Shown: positions 1 through 7,888 of the stretch, in pieces | Position numbering within the stretch: position 1 is the first letter of the stretch | Layout of the letters: every line of letters begins with the position of its first letter | The notes under the pieces: generated by a model | The model's input: the letters and a program-made list of their open reading frames with translations, nothing else | Told to the model about the DNA's origin: nothing | The model's database searches: none | Assembly (NCBI RefSeq): GCF_000297095.1 | Contig: NZ_AEEA01000058.1 | Span: 148,793 to 212,792, forward strand | Direction: 5' to 3' | DNA from: Treponema primitia ZAS-1 | GTDB taxonomy: Bacteria; Spirochaetota; Spirochaetia; Treponematales; Breznakiellaceae | DNA length: 64,000 bases | Made by a program: the position numbers and the translations under genes

Positions 1-75
1 CAGTTCCACTCCCACCGGTTCCACTCCCACCGGTTCCACTCCCACCGGTTCCACTCCCACCGGTTCCATTCCCAG
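1..75. repeat. 15-bp tandem repeat encoding GTGGS
   Basis: Four near-identical 15-bp units (GGTTCCACTCCCACC on the plus strand) and a degenerate fifth unit lie inside the lipoprotein gene and keep its frame. On the coding strand they give Gly-Thr-Gly-Gly-Ser repeats, a flexible linker. The array continues past the window edge, so its total copy number is unknown. Confidence 0.9.
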
Positions 76-502
76 CTCTCTTATGATATTTACCATCACC
101 ATATAAGTCGATAGATAACTCTTGGCCGGCGATCAACGAGGTAAAGTAACCTCCGCCAGCGCTCGCATTGGAAAACTTCAATGTTGTACCCTGGACAACA
201 TAATCGGCCGATCCCCCGTCAACGGTTTTTCCGTTTACCTTAGTAGTTGCCTTGATTCGCCCTGACGATGTGGTGATTTTGACTTCCGTATTGAATGCCT
301 CGCCGGTTATATGACCGTCAGATGTAATTTCAAACACAACGCTTGTACCGCTATCAGCGGCAGTCTGCGTCGAATGCCATTTCCCCACAATAGCGCTGTC
401 GATACGCCCACCGCCACCGGTGTCGTTATCACAACCGATAACCAGAAAACCCAATATCAGCACTATTGCCGATATTACCTCAAAAAAATGATTTTTCTTC
501 AT
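1..502 (-). CDS. Repeat-bearing lipoprotein, C-terminus beyond left edge
   Basis: Read from an ATG at 502 with AGGAG just upstream, the frame stays open to the left edge (167 residues visible). It begins with a short basic head, a hydrophobic stretch and a lipobox ending VIGC, so a lipid-anchored envelope protein is likely. A small beta-rich domain follows (about residues 35-140, with KWHST, FEITSDGHITG and LYGDGKYHK). It then enters a GTGGS pentapeptide repeat cut by the window edge. The pattern resembles small Treponema lipoproteins with a repeated GKW-type domain, but I do not recognise a function. Confidence 0.75.
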   Translation of the reverse strand, partial: MKKNHFFEVISAIVLILGFLVIGCDNDTGGGGRIDSAIVGKWHSTQTAADSGTSVVFEITSDGHITGEAFNTEVKITTSSGRIKATTKVNGKTVDGGSADYVVQGTTLKFSNASAGGGYFTSLIAGQELSIDLYGDGKYHKRAGNGTGGSGTGGSGTGGSGTGGSGT

Positions 503-1145
503 AGTGAAAACTCCTGCGGTCTTTCCCTGCTGTCAAAATTATGTATGCTCTCCGCATAAGCGGAGAACACCTTTGTGTATAGGATCAATACCGATACCCG
601 GGGCTTCTCTTTAAGGCAAAGGGGTTCCCCCTTTAGGGCGTAGAAACTCCCCTTTGGAGTGAATTTGCCTATATCCGCTATGAGTTTACATGAGAATGGG
701 GATTTAACTATTGGGTACTTGACACGCTGGGGTTTTGCTAAAGTATAATGTGAGCCGTGAGCCGTGAGCCGTGAGCCGTGAGCCGTGAGCCGTGAGCCGT
801 GAGCCGTGAGCCGTGAGCCGTGAGCTATTGTCTGAAACATGAGTATATTGTAATACTTACGGAAAATTTGTCAATAACTTCCAAAATTATGAAAAAAATG
901 ATATTGCCCAATGGGTGGTGGGGGCCGGCAAAGCCGCCTCTCCGTCTTTTTTAACTGGGATTGATACTAATTTATTGCCAATTTTCCCTATGTGAAAAAA
1001 ATTGCTTTGCCATTTTTTGCCCCTTGTCATTCCGATAAAATTAATCTATATCACAGGTAACATTATGCCAATAAGTTTTTCGGCTTTTTTATTGCGCCTA
1101 ACTCCATTTACCTACACCCCCACAATCATTTCCCCACAGTATTAC
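503..1145. other. Gene-poor intergenic stretch
   Basis: No convincing gene lies between the lipoprotein start and the foldback element at 1146. The stretch holds a heptanucleotide array (750-826) and otherwise AT-rich sequence. The only long open frame here is created by the heptamer array and runs into the lipoprotein start, so it is not taken as a gene. Confidence 0.6.
750..826. repeat. GTGAGCC heptanucleotide tandem array
   Basis: Ten perfect GTGAGCC units are followed by one GTGAGCT unit, uninterrupted. Because seven is not a multiple of three, all three frames cycle through the same peptide (SRLTAHG on the minus strand). It lies about 250 bp upstream of the lipoprotein start at 502, so it could sit in that gene's upstream region. 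Such arrays are prone to slippage. Confidence 0.95.
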
Positions 1146-1286
1146 TGACACAGGCGGGCGGAGGAGGGGAATCCCCGACCGAGTGCATATGGAATTCCTC
1201 ACTGGAGGAGACCCGAAGGGGCTCCGTAAGTGAATTCTACATGCGCACGAGCGCCGGGGATTCCCCTCCTCCGCCCGTTTTTGCCA
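1146..1286 (-). repeat. Foldback element, copy 1
   Basis: This imperfect palindrome of about 140 bp has outer GC-rich arms (GGCGGAGGAGGGGAATCCCC and its complement), an inner GAATTC-containing stem, and a central hairpin GGAG-CCC-CTTC-GGG-TCTCC. In minus orientation its ends read TTGGCAAAAACGGG and CGCCTGTGTCA. It sits just downstream of the SDR gene that ends at 1315. It belongs to a family with copies at 30731, 61434, 62314 and a half copy at 32327. Confidence 0.85.
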
Positions 1287-1314
1287 ACAAAACAGTGGAA
1301 AAGATAAAACACGA

Positions 1315-1998
1315 TTAATGCTTAAGAAACGTCAGCTTCCCGCCAAATTTATGCCACTTCCCAACATTCCGCTTGCCATCCTCCAGGGTCTTAAACACAA
1401 AGGCGCCAACATTATTGTCGTCCTCTGTTCCAAGATAGGTCCCCGCAGGAATGGAGAAGCCGTACACCCCATAGGGTTCATTTTGGGACGAGGCCATGAG
1501 CCCCTGTGCAAGGGAACGGAAGGATGCCGATACCGAAGGGCCGATAAGATCCGTGTCGTCCCGGCCTCCGCCGTTTACGGTATCGGAAAGCACCAGCGCA
1601 AGGGATCCTGCCTGATGGGCCTTAAAAATCACGGCTAGTTCCTTTACCAGAAAAAACCAGCCCTTGATGTGATCGTTTACAATGATCTCAATGTCGGCGC
1701 TTTTTAGATCCCCCGCATTCTTCCGAACCGCCGGAGGGGTGCACACAAGAACTGCGTCGTCGATCCGGCCAAGCTGATTTTCTGCGGCCAGCACCATGGC
1801 GCGGGTGGAAACGGGGCTTCCGGGGTTCCAGACTAGGGAGGAAGGTTGCTGGTTTTTTGATTGGAAATTTTCCAGCGGATAGGAAAGACGATTGGGGAAA
1901 AGGGCCGCAGCAAAGCGCTCGGCCCGCTTGCCGGCCTCCGCAGCAATTGCGGCGGAGAGCGTAGATTCGTTACCGGCGATTAGTATTCCCCTTGCCAT
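1315..1998 (-). CDS. Short-chain dehydrogenase-like protein, catalytic residues lost
   Basis: A 227-residue Rossmann-type protein starting MARGILIAGNES. The ATG at 1998 is preferred over an upstream start that would overlap the symporter gene; it lies 4 bp after that gene's stop. The layout follows the SDR family: a glycine-rich N-terminus, VCTPP after beta-4, and NDHIKGWFFLVKEL. Where SDR enzymes have the YxASK active site, this protein has VSASF, so both Tyr and Lys are replaced. I infer a degenerate or non-catalytic SDR. No strong ribosome site is visible, which suggests translational coupling to the symporter. Confidence 0.65.
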   Translation of the reverse strand: MARGILIAGNESTLSAAIAAEAGKRAERFAAALFPNRLSYPLENFQSKNQQPSSLVWNPGSPVSTRAMVLAAENQLGRIDDAVLVCTPPAVRKNAGDLKSADIEIIVNDHIKGWFFLVKELAVIFKAHQAGSLALVLSDTVNGGGRDDTDLIGPSVSASFRSLAQGLMASSQNEPYGVYGFSIPAGTYLGTEDDNNVGAFVFKTLEDGKRNVGKWHKFGGKLTFLKH

Positions 1999-2002
1999 GG
2001 TA

Positions 2003-3526
2003 TCAGAATTCGGCGGTCTTGGCAGCCTCAAACTCCTGTTCAATTTCATCGGAAGGCTTCGGGGTGGCAAGGCTCACCAGGAAAATAACCAGACCGGAAA
2101 GTATGAACGAGGGGAGAAGCTCGTATACCGCGAAGGCTCCGCCGATTTTGCTGATCCCTTCCTTCCACACAAACACCATGATCCCGCCGGTAAGCATCCC
2201 CGCGATGGCGCCTTGCAGGGTGGTCCGTTTCCAGAAAAGGGAAAAGAGAATCAGCGGGCCGAATGTGGCGCCCAGACCTGCCCAGGCGTAGGACACGATC
2301 CTGAATATCGATTGGTTCCCCGAAAGGGCGATGGACACCCCGAAAACCGTTACCAGCAGCATGGTGATCCGGGCCACCCACATCACCAATTGTTCCCCGG
2401 CGTCCTTCTTAAAGAGCCCTTTGAAAAGGTCGTTTGCCAGGGCTGATGAGGCGATAAGCATATAGGAGTCGGAGGAGCTCATGGACGCCGCCAGGATCCC
2501 CGAAATTACCAGGCCCGCCAGCAGGGGTGGGAAGAATTCTTCCGCCAGGTGGAGGAAAATGGTCTCCGCGTCTCCCGCGGTGGTCAGCAAACCGGGTAGA
2601 TAGGCCCGGCCGACAATGCCGATAGCCACCGCCGCAACGAGGGAGATGAAACACCAGGTTACGGCGATAAACCGGGATTCCGGTATTTTGGAGGATTTCT
2701 TAATCGCCATAAACCGGAGTAATACATGGGGCATACCGAAGTACCCAAGTCCCCAGGCCAGGCAGGACAGGATATTCAGGAAGGAATAATCCGTCCCGGT
2801 ACCTTTTCCCGGCTCGTAAATACCGAAAATATCCGTAAACCGGGGGAAATGCGCGAGGTTTTCCGAAACCCCCGCAAAGCCCCCTGCATGGAAGAACCCG
2901 AAACCCAGCACCAGGAGCAGGGCGAAGATCATCATAATGCCCTGGATAAAGTCGGTGGTACTTTCCGCTAGAAAGCCCCCCAGGAGGGTGTAAAGCATAA
3001 CCAGGGCCGCCCCCAGTATAACCATGACGGTAAAGTAATTTTCCGCATTGAACACATTGACGAAGAGCTTCCCGAAGGTCACAAACTGCGCCCCCGCGTA
3101 TATTGAAAAGAATACCAGGATCATTATCGCAGCGATGGACATGAGGATACGCTTCTTGTCGTGGAACCGGTTGCTGAAGAAATCCGGCAGGGTGATGGCG
3201 TTATTTGCCACCTGGGAATAGGACCGGAGCCGTTTAGCTACGATTTGCCAGTTAACCCAGGTCCCGATAAAAAGGCCCACGGCGGTCCAAAAGGCTTCCC
3301 CCATCCCGGTAAAATAGGCCACCCCCGGTAACCCCATCAGAAGCCACCCGCTCATGTCAGAAGCTTCGGCGCTCATGGCGGCGACCCAGGGCCCAAGTCC
3401 CCGTTTCCCCAGGAAAAACTCTTCGGGGTTGCTGTTACTCCGCCGGGCAAACCATAGCCCGATGACAATTATTGCCACCAGATAAGCGCCCATGCCGACT
3501 AGGATCTGAATATTGAAAGTGGGCAT
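2003..3526 (-). CDS. Sodium:solute symporter, PutP-like
   Basis: 507 residues from the ATG at 3526, which has an excellent AAGGAG ribosome site; a codon seven residues upstream lacks one. It has about 13 hydrophobic segments of the SSF family. Typical motifs include EEFFLGKRGLGPWVAAMSAEASDMSGWLLMG near the N-terminus and SDSYMLIASSALANDL around residue 330. Family members move proline, sugars or other solutes with Na+ across the inner membrane, and this one is closest in look to PutP. It follows the rhamnose genes and a UROD-like gene on the same strand, so its solute could be linked to that pathway rather than proline. Confidence 0.85.
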   Translation of the reverse strand: MPTFNIQILVGMGAYLVAIIVIGLWFARRSNSNPEEFFLGKRGLGPWVAAMSAEASDMSGWLLMGLPGVAYFTGMGEAFWTAVGLFIGTWVNWQIVAKRLRSYSQVANNAITLPDFFSNRFHDKKRILMSIAAIMILVFFSIYAGAQFVTFGKLFVNVFNAENYFTVMVILGAALVMLYTLLGGFLAESTTDFIQGIMMIFALLLVLGFGFFHAGGFAGVSENLAHFPRFTDIFGIYEPGKGTGTDYSFLNILSCLAWGLGYFGMPHVLLRFMAIKKSSKIPESRFIAVTWCFISLVAAVAIGIVGRAYLPGLLTTAGDAETIFLHLAEEFFPPLLAGLVISGILAASMSSSDSYMLIASSALANDLFKGLFKKDAGEQLVMWVARITMLLVTVFGVSIALSGNQSIFRIVSYAWAGLGATFGPLILFSLFWKRTTLQGAIAGMLTGGIMVFVWKEGISKIGGAFAVYELLPSFILSGLVIFLVSLATPKPSDEIEQEFEAAKTAEF

Positions 3527-3619
3527 ATATACTCCTTTAAAATACACTTGCTTAGGAATTTATACCTGAAAGGGGGATGAATGTATACTAGCTTACAAAA
3601 AGAACCGGAATTGGACCAC

Positions 3620-4717
3620 TCAGAGAGCGGCGGCAATACGGAGCATACCTTCCACGGTTTCCGGGGCCACGTCCGCCTGAATGATATGGGCCGGGGCCAT
3701 GAGGTAGCCGCCGTTTTTACCCAGAATCGCGGCGCGGTTCCGCATATCCGCTTCGATCTTCTTGAGATCCCCCTCGGGCAGCAGCCGCTGCTGGTCTATG
3801 CCGCCGAAAAAGCTGATATGCCCGCCGTATTTGTTCTTCAGTTCCTGGGGGTCCGATCCGGGAACATTGGGCTGAACGGGGTTGTAAATATCAATGCCCA
3901 TTTCGATAAAATCGTCAAGCAAGGGGGCGACGGCGCCGTCGCTGTGCATAATAAGCAGGATATCAGGATTGATGGCCCGTACCCTTTTGATGATCCGCTC
4001 GTGGCGCGGCCTGAAAACGTTCCGCCACATATCCGGAGAAATCAGGGTTGAAATCTGGCTGCCCAGATCTTCCCCAAACCAGATCGCGTCCACCCCGGCG
4101 CGGGCAAGTTGTTCCGCAATGCCGGTGGTAAAATATTCAACCTTGTCATTCAGCGTTTCTATCCATTCATCTTCAGAAGCCATGCCGATAAGGTACTTCT
4201 CAAGCCCGGTTAAATGCCAGGCAAGCTCAAAGAGGGAAAGCTCACAATCCCCGATAATAAAATAATCCTTCCCGAACTTTTCAATATCCCGTTTGGCGTC
4301 CTCCATTCGGCCCGGCGCATGGGGGTCCGGGAACGGGTAGGCCTCCACATCCGCCGTGGTTTCCGCTTCCTCCAGGGGACACTTTACCACCTCCACATAC
4401 AGGGGCGTGGGCTTCATGTGCATACCGAATTCATTGGCCGTAATATCATCCCTGACCGGTTTCGGGGTAAAGCCCTTTGCAACCTGCCCGCCCACCACCA
4501 CACAATCGCTGCCCATTTTTGTGCGGATTTCGTTCGCAGAAATACGATAACTCAAATCTTCGTAGTAAGACGGAGTATAGCTTGGGCTTATGCCGAGTTT
4601 TTTACCAAAGTGATCCGTCAGGCTTCTGCACAGATCAAATTGAAAGGGAACACGGTCCGGAGGGGAACCCCGGCCTCCTCTTTTGAATGCGGAAAAAACT
4701 CTTTCTTTGGAATTCAT
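3620..4717 (-). CDS. Uroporphyrinogen decarboxylase-family (MtaA/CmuA-like) protein
   Basis: 365 residues; the start has AGGAGG upstream. It has the URO-D TIM-barrel pattern with MNSKERVFSAFKR at the N-terminus, FGEDLGSQ near residue 220 and IMHSDGAVAPLL near residue 260. The latter corresponds to the metal-binding His region of corrinoid methyltransferases. True heme-pathway HemE has other conserved residues and lies in heme operons, which are absent here. It lies 75 bp downstream of the rhamnose-binding protein gene, and such URO-D-like genes recur next to sugar ABC transporters. Its reaction is not known from sequence. Confidence 0.75.
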   Translation of the reverse strand: MNSKERVFSAFKRGGRGSPPDRVPFQFDLCRSLTDHFGKKLGISPSYTPSYYEDLSYRISANEIRTKMGSDCVVVGGQVAKGFTPKPVRDDITANEFGMHMKPTPLYVEVVKCPLEEAETTADVEAYPFPDPHAPGRMEDAKRDIEKFGKDYFIIGDCELSLFELAWHLTGLEKYLIGMASEDEWIETLNDKVEYFTTGIAEQLARAGVDAIWFGEDLGSQISTLISPDMWRNVFRPRHERIIKRVRAINPDILLIMHSDGAVAPLLDDFIEMGIDIYNPVQPNVPGSDPQELKNKYGGHISFFGGIDQQRLLPEGDLKKIEADMRNRAAILGKNGGYLMAPAHIIQADVAPETVEGMLRIAAAL

Positions 4718-4792
4718 CGGGCTATCCTCCTGGGGCAGCGAGGGGAAGGGCCTGCCCGAAATACGGACAGGCCCTTCTGTTACGCAGAATAA

Positions 4793-5872
4793 TTAATAGT
4801 TATACTGATCCACATTGTTCTTGTCGAATATCAACGCAGGACCGAGGATTATGGTCTTGTTTGATATGTCCCGCTGGCCAATGCGTCCGGCGGTCAGGGA
4901 TGCTGAGGAACCGGTGATGGTTCCCTTCGCCAGCTGATAGCCGCTCTGTATGGCAAGGTAGCCTAAGTCCATGCAGCTCCACAGAACTCCCGCATCCAGG
5001 GGATTGGAGGAGCTTTTGATATAGGACTTGAGCGCGTTCGGCGTGGCCAAGCCGGTGATAACCGTTTTGGTAACATCCGGTTTTACCGACGCCGCTTCAT
5101 ACTGGGAACCCAGGGCCGGGGCCGCCATGGAGGTCAGTCCAATGGCTACCTGGATCTGATCCGCGCCGGGACCAAGCCGGCCAATCAGGGTACCGCTCTG
5201 GGCCTGGGTGGCGGTCTCGTCCGGGCCGGGGTAGTACACATCGGAGTCCTCATTCTTGATTTTCAACCAATTGTAATCACTGGTGGCCAGAAGCTTCTTG
5301 ATCTCCGCAAGCCATTCCTGCTGGTTGGCGTCGGTCTTTGCAGAAGAAACAAGGGCCACATTCACCGGAGCACTGGGGCCATAGCCCTTAAGCTTCAGGT
5401 TATCCGCGGCGCTTTTGACAAGACCCAGGGCAATGCCCGATGAGACGGCCTGGTTAATAAACAGATCCCGGGCGTCCGCCTGTGCATCGGCGTCAAAGGT
5501 AAGCACCTTAATACCCCGGGACTGGGCCTTCTTCAATGTCGGCGCAATGGCGGTGGGATCGTTGGGGGAAACGAGGATAACATTGACCTTCTGGGCAATC
5601 CATCCTTCAAGGATATCCACCTGTTTTTGATTGGTGGCCTGATCCTGGGACGGACCGTCGTACAGGAAATCTACTACCTTCTCGCTTTTGTTAAGTTCGT
5701 CAACCGCTTCCTGGGCGCCGATCTTAACGGCGTCAAAATAGTTTTCGCCCTTGAACTTCGGCATCATGGCGATCTTGAGCGTTCCCGATGACGAATCACT
5801 GCCGCCGCCTGCAAACACTATGGCCGAACACACTACGAACAGTACCAATACTGCTCCCAAACCTTTCTTCAT
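4793..5872 (-). CDS. rhaS: Rhamnose-type ABC transporter substrate-binding protein
   Basis: 359 residues with a signal peptide ending near VFAGGGSD (no lipobox Cys, so probably signal peptidase I). This is followed by a periplasmic-binding type I fold of the RbsB/RhaS/LsrB class: DFLYDGPSQDQATNQKQVDILEGWI and LVSPNDPTAIAPTLKKAQ are typical of the RhaS/AI-2 binding subgroup. Its place beside two permeases, an RbsA-like ATPase and a rhamnose mutarotase makes L-rhamnose the likely ligand. An AI-2-type ligand is the alternative. Confidence 0.85.
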   Translation of the reverse strand: MKKGLGAVLVLFVVCSAIVFAGGGSDSSSGTLKIAMMPKFKGENYFDAVKIGAQEAVDELNKSEKVVDFLYDGPSQDQATNQKQVDILEGWIAQKVNVILVSPNDPTAIAPTLKKAQSRGIKVLTFDADAQADARDLFINQAVSSGIALGLVKSAADNLKLKGYGPSAPVNVALVSSAKTDANQQEWLAEIKKLLATSDYNWLKIKNEDSDVYYPGPDETATQAQSGTLIGRLGPGADQIQVAIGLTSMAAPALGSQYEAASVKPDVTKTVITGLATPNALKSYIKSSSNPLDAGVLWSCMDLGYLAIQSGYQLAKGTITGSSASLTAGRIGQRDISNKTIILGPALIFDKNNVDQYNY

Positions 5873-5930
5873 AATCTTCCTCCTGAACTAGTTTTATAAT
5901 CAGCGGCACAGCGCCGCCAAAAATACCTGT

Positions 5931-6914
5931 TTATACTGCCCCGGTCTGGGGCTTTATTTTCACAATGCGGCTCCTGGTCACCCTGTTATTCAGGATGAAG
6001 TAACTTACCAGACTTATTACCAAAATAAGACCGTGCACAATGGTCTGGGCGGCGATAGGAATATTAAGCACCGTAAGGCCGCTGTTAAGAACCGCGATGA
6101 TAAGGGTCGCCAGGATGGTGCCCTTCATATCCCCGATACCGCCCATAATACTGGTACCCCCCAGCACAATTATGGTAACAACCTTTAAACCCAGGCTGGT
6201 ACCGGCATCGTATTTGATGCTGGTAAACCTGCCCAGCCAGATAAGCCCCGCAAAGGCGCAGATCAGGCCGCTTACAACGTAGATGATCATCTTTACCCGG
6301 CGGGTGTTTACGCCGCTGAACATGGTGGCGTTTTCGTTAAGCCCGATGCCGATAAGTTTGCGGCCCAGGGTGGTCTTTGCCAGGATGAACCAAAACACCA
6401 GCGCCAGTATTAGATAGAAGAATATCTGCACCGGAACCCAGCCGCCCACATCGGTGGTACCCAGCCACTGGCTTGCGGGGTAGGAATAGACGCTGTCCCC
6501 GTGGGAGAAGCTCCGGGCAAGTCCCATGTACAAATACATGGTGGCCAGGGTGGTCACCAGGGGTGAAATTTTTATCCGGGCAATTAAAAAGCCGTTAAAG
6601 AACCCACAGGCAATCCCGGTGAGCAGCGCCGCGGAAACCCCCAGGACATTTCCGCCCTTGGCCGCCGCAATGCCGCCTATCATGGCGGATAGGACCATGA
6701 TGGACCCCACGGAAAGATCGATCCCCCCGGTAATAACAATAAGGGTAACCGCCAGGGCCATCATACCGATTTCAACAATATTGCGGAGCATAACCCCCAC
6801 AAGATAGTCGAAGGAAAGAAAAACATTGTTGATGCAGGCAATACCCACAAAGAGCGCCAACAGAAGTATTATGAGCGCCCAGGTAAAGGTAAACTTGAGT
6901 TTTTTCTGCTTCAT
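5931..6914 (-). CDS. rhaQ: Sugar ABC transporter permease
   Basis: 327 residues from the ATG at 6914, which overlaps the stop of the preceding permease as ATGA, a clear coupling signal; a longer N-terminus would be read from the neighbour. It has 8-10 hydrophobic helices, and the BPD_transp_2 family signature GGIDLSVGSIM lies near residue 65. The second conserved segment, IVLGGTSIMGGIGDMKGT, is near residue 265. It pairs with the permease at 6911-7888 to form the membrane channel of the rhamnose importer. Assignment of P versus Q is by order only. Confidence 0.88.
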   Translation of the reverse strand: MKQKKLKFTFTWALIILLLALFVGIACINNVFLSFDYLVGVMLRNIVEIGMMALAVTLIVITGGIDLSVGSIMVLSAMIGGIAAAKGGNVLGVSAALLTGIACGFFNGFLIARIKISPLVTTLATMYLYMGLARSFSHGDSVYSYPASQWLGTTDVGGWVPVQIFFYLILALVFWFILAKTTLGRKLIGIGLNENATMFSGVNTRRVKMIIYVVSGLICAFAGLIWLGRFTSIKYDAGTSLGLKVVTIIVLGGTSIMGGIGDMKGTILATLIIAVLNSGLTVLNIPIAAQTIVHGLILVISLVSYFILNNRVTRSRIVKIKPQTGAV

Positions 6915-7888
6915 AGGGAAGCCCCCCCTGTTGCTGCGGGCGCCGCCTGTTTCCGCCCTTCCAGGCGCAGGGCGCTTACGATAACCGCAAAGATGATGAT
7001 GGCGCCCATGATCGCATCGGACCAATCGGAACTGATCCCCAGGTAGTTCACCGCCGGAGCTATGACCGACAGCACCGCTGCGCCGAACACGGTTCCCAGT
7101 ACCTTGCCGCTGCCCCCGGCAACGCTGGTACCCCCCAGGACAACCGCCGCAATAAAGGTCATCTCCAGCCCGGTGCCCATGGTGGTGGTTACCCGCTGGC
7201 TGGCGGTGGCAATAATGGTGGCGGACACCCCGAAGAGCGCTCCGGCTATGGCATAGGCGACTAACACAACCTTATTAACATTGATTCCCGTCAACCGGGC
7301 AGCCTCGGCATTATTACCAATGGCGTAGATTTTTTTGGAGAACCGGGAGTACTTCATAAACAGCAATGCTATGATGGTAATCACGATCATGATAAGCACG
7401 CTCCCCGGTATTACCCCGAGGAATTTGGCTTCAAAGGCCAGCCAGGTAAAGCTGCGGGGCAGATCGTAGAGGGAACCCTCCACGATCAGGGGCAGCACGC
7501 CGGAAAAAAGCTGTGCCGTCGCCAGGGTCGCCACTATGGCGGGGATACGGAACTTGGTGATGAACAGGGCGTTTATCAAACTGAGTAAAGCCCCCATGAC
7601 CATGGCCACGGGCAGCAGGATGGGGAGCCCCGCGTTCAATTTCCCCAGGGCAGCAATGGTAAGACAGACCACGGATATCAGATTCCCTGCGGAAACATCA
7701 ATATTGGAAGTTAGAATGATGAGGTTCATGCCGATGGCGGCAATGAGAATATAACTGAACCGGTTGAGCATACTCATCACATTGTTGGTAGCGAAAAATC
7801 CGGGGGTAAAAATTGCCAACAGCACCAGTATCCCCAAAAGAAACAAGCCCAGATAGGCTTCGGCGGAAAAATGAATCTTTTGCTTCAT
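6911..7888 (-). CDS. rhaP: Sugar ABC transporter permease
   Basis: 325 residues, RbsC-like. Conserved motifs include TSNIDVSAGNLISV near residue 60 and VVLGGTSVAGGSGKVLGT near residue 240. Its start overlaps the stop of the ATPase gene by ATGA, and its own stop overlaps the next permease in the same way. The three genes therefore form a tightly coupled unit. The N-terminus is short and basic before the first membrane helix, as usual in this family. Confidence 0.88.
   Translation of the reverse strand: MKQKIHFSAEAYLGLFLLGILVLLAIFTPGFFATNNVMSMLNRFSYILIAAIGMNLIILTSNIDVSAGNLISVVCLTIAALGKLNAGLPILLPVAMVMGALLSLINALFITKFRIPAIVATLATAQLFSGVLPLIVEGSLYDLPRSFTWLAFEAKFLGVIPGSVLIMIVITIIALLFMKYSRFSKKIYAIGNNAEAARLTGINVNKVVLVAYAIAGALFGVSATIIATASQRVTTTMGTGLEMTFIAAVVLGGTSVAGGSGKVLGTVFGAAVLSVIAPAVNYLGISSDWSDAIMGAIIIFAVIVSALRLEGRKQAAPAATGGASL

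Noticed and set aside
750..826. Possible CRISPR array
   Set aside because: The units are 7 bp and contiguous with no spacers; no cas genes are present in the window.
499..840. Minus-strand open frame of 113 codons with repeated SRLTAHG
   Set aside because: Produced by the 7-bp array, which has no stop in any frame; it runs into the lipoprotein start and has no ribosome site or conserved domain.
1146..1286. Foldback elements as simple rho-independent terminators
   Set aside because: They are far longer than terminators, lack T-runs and have conserved ends and centre; some lie beyond 60 bp from any gene end.
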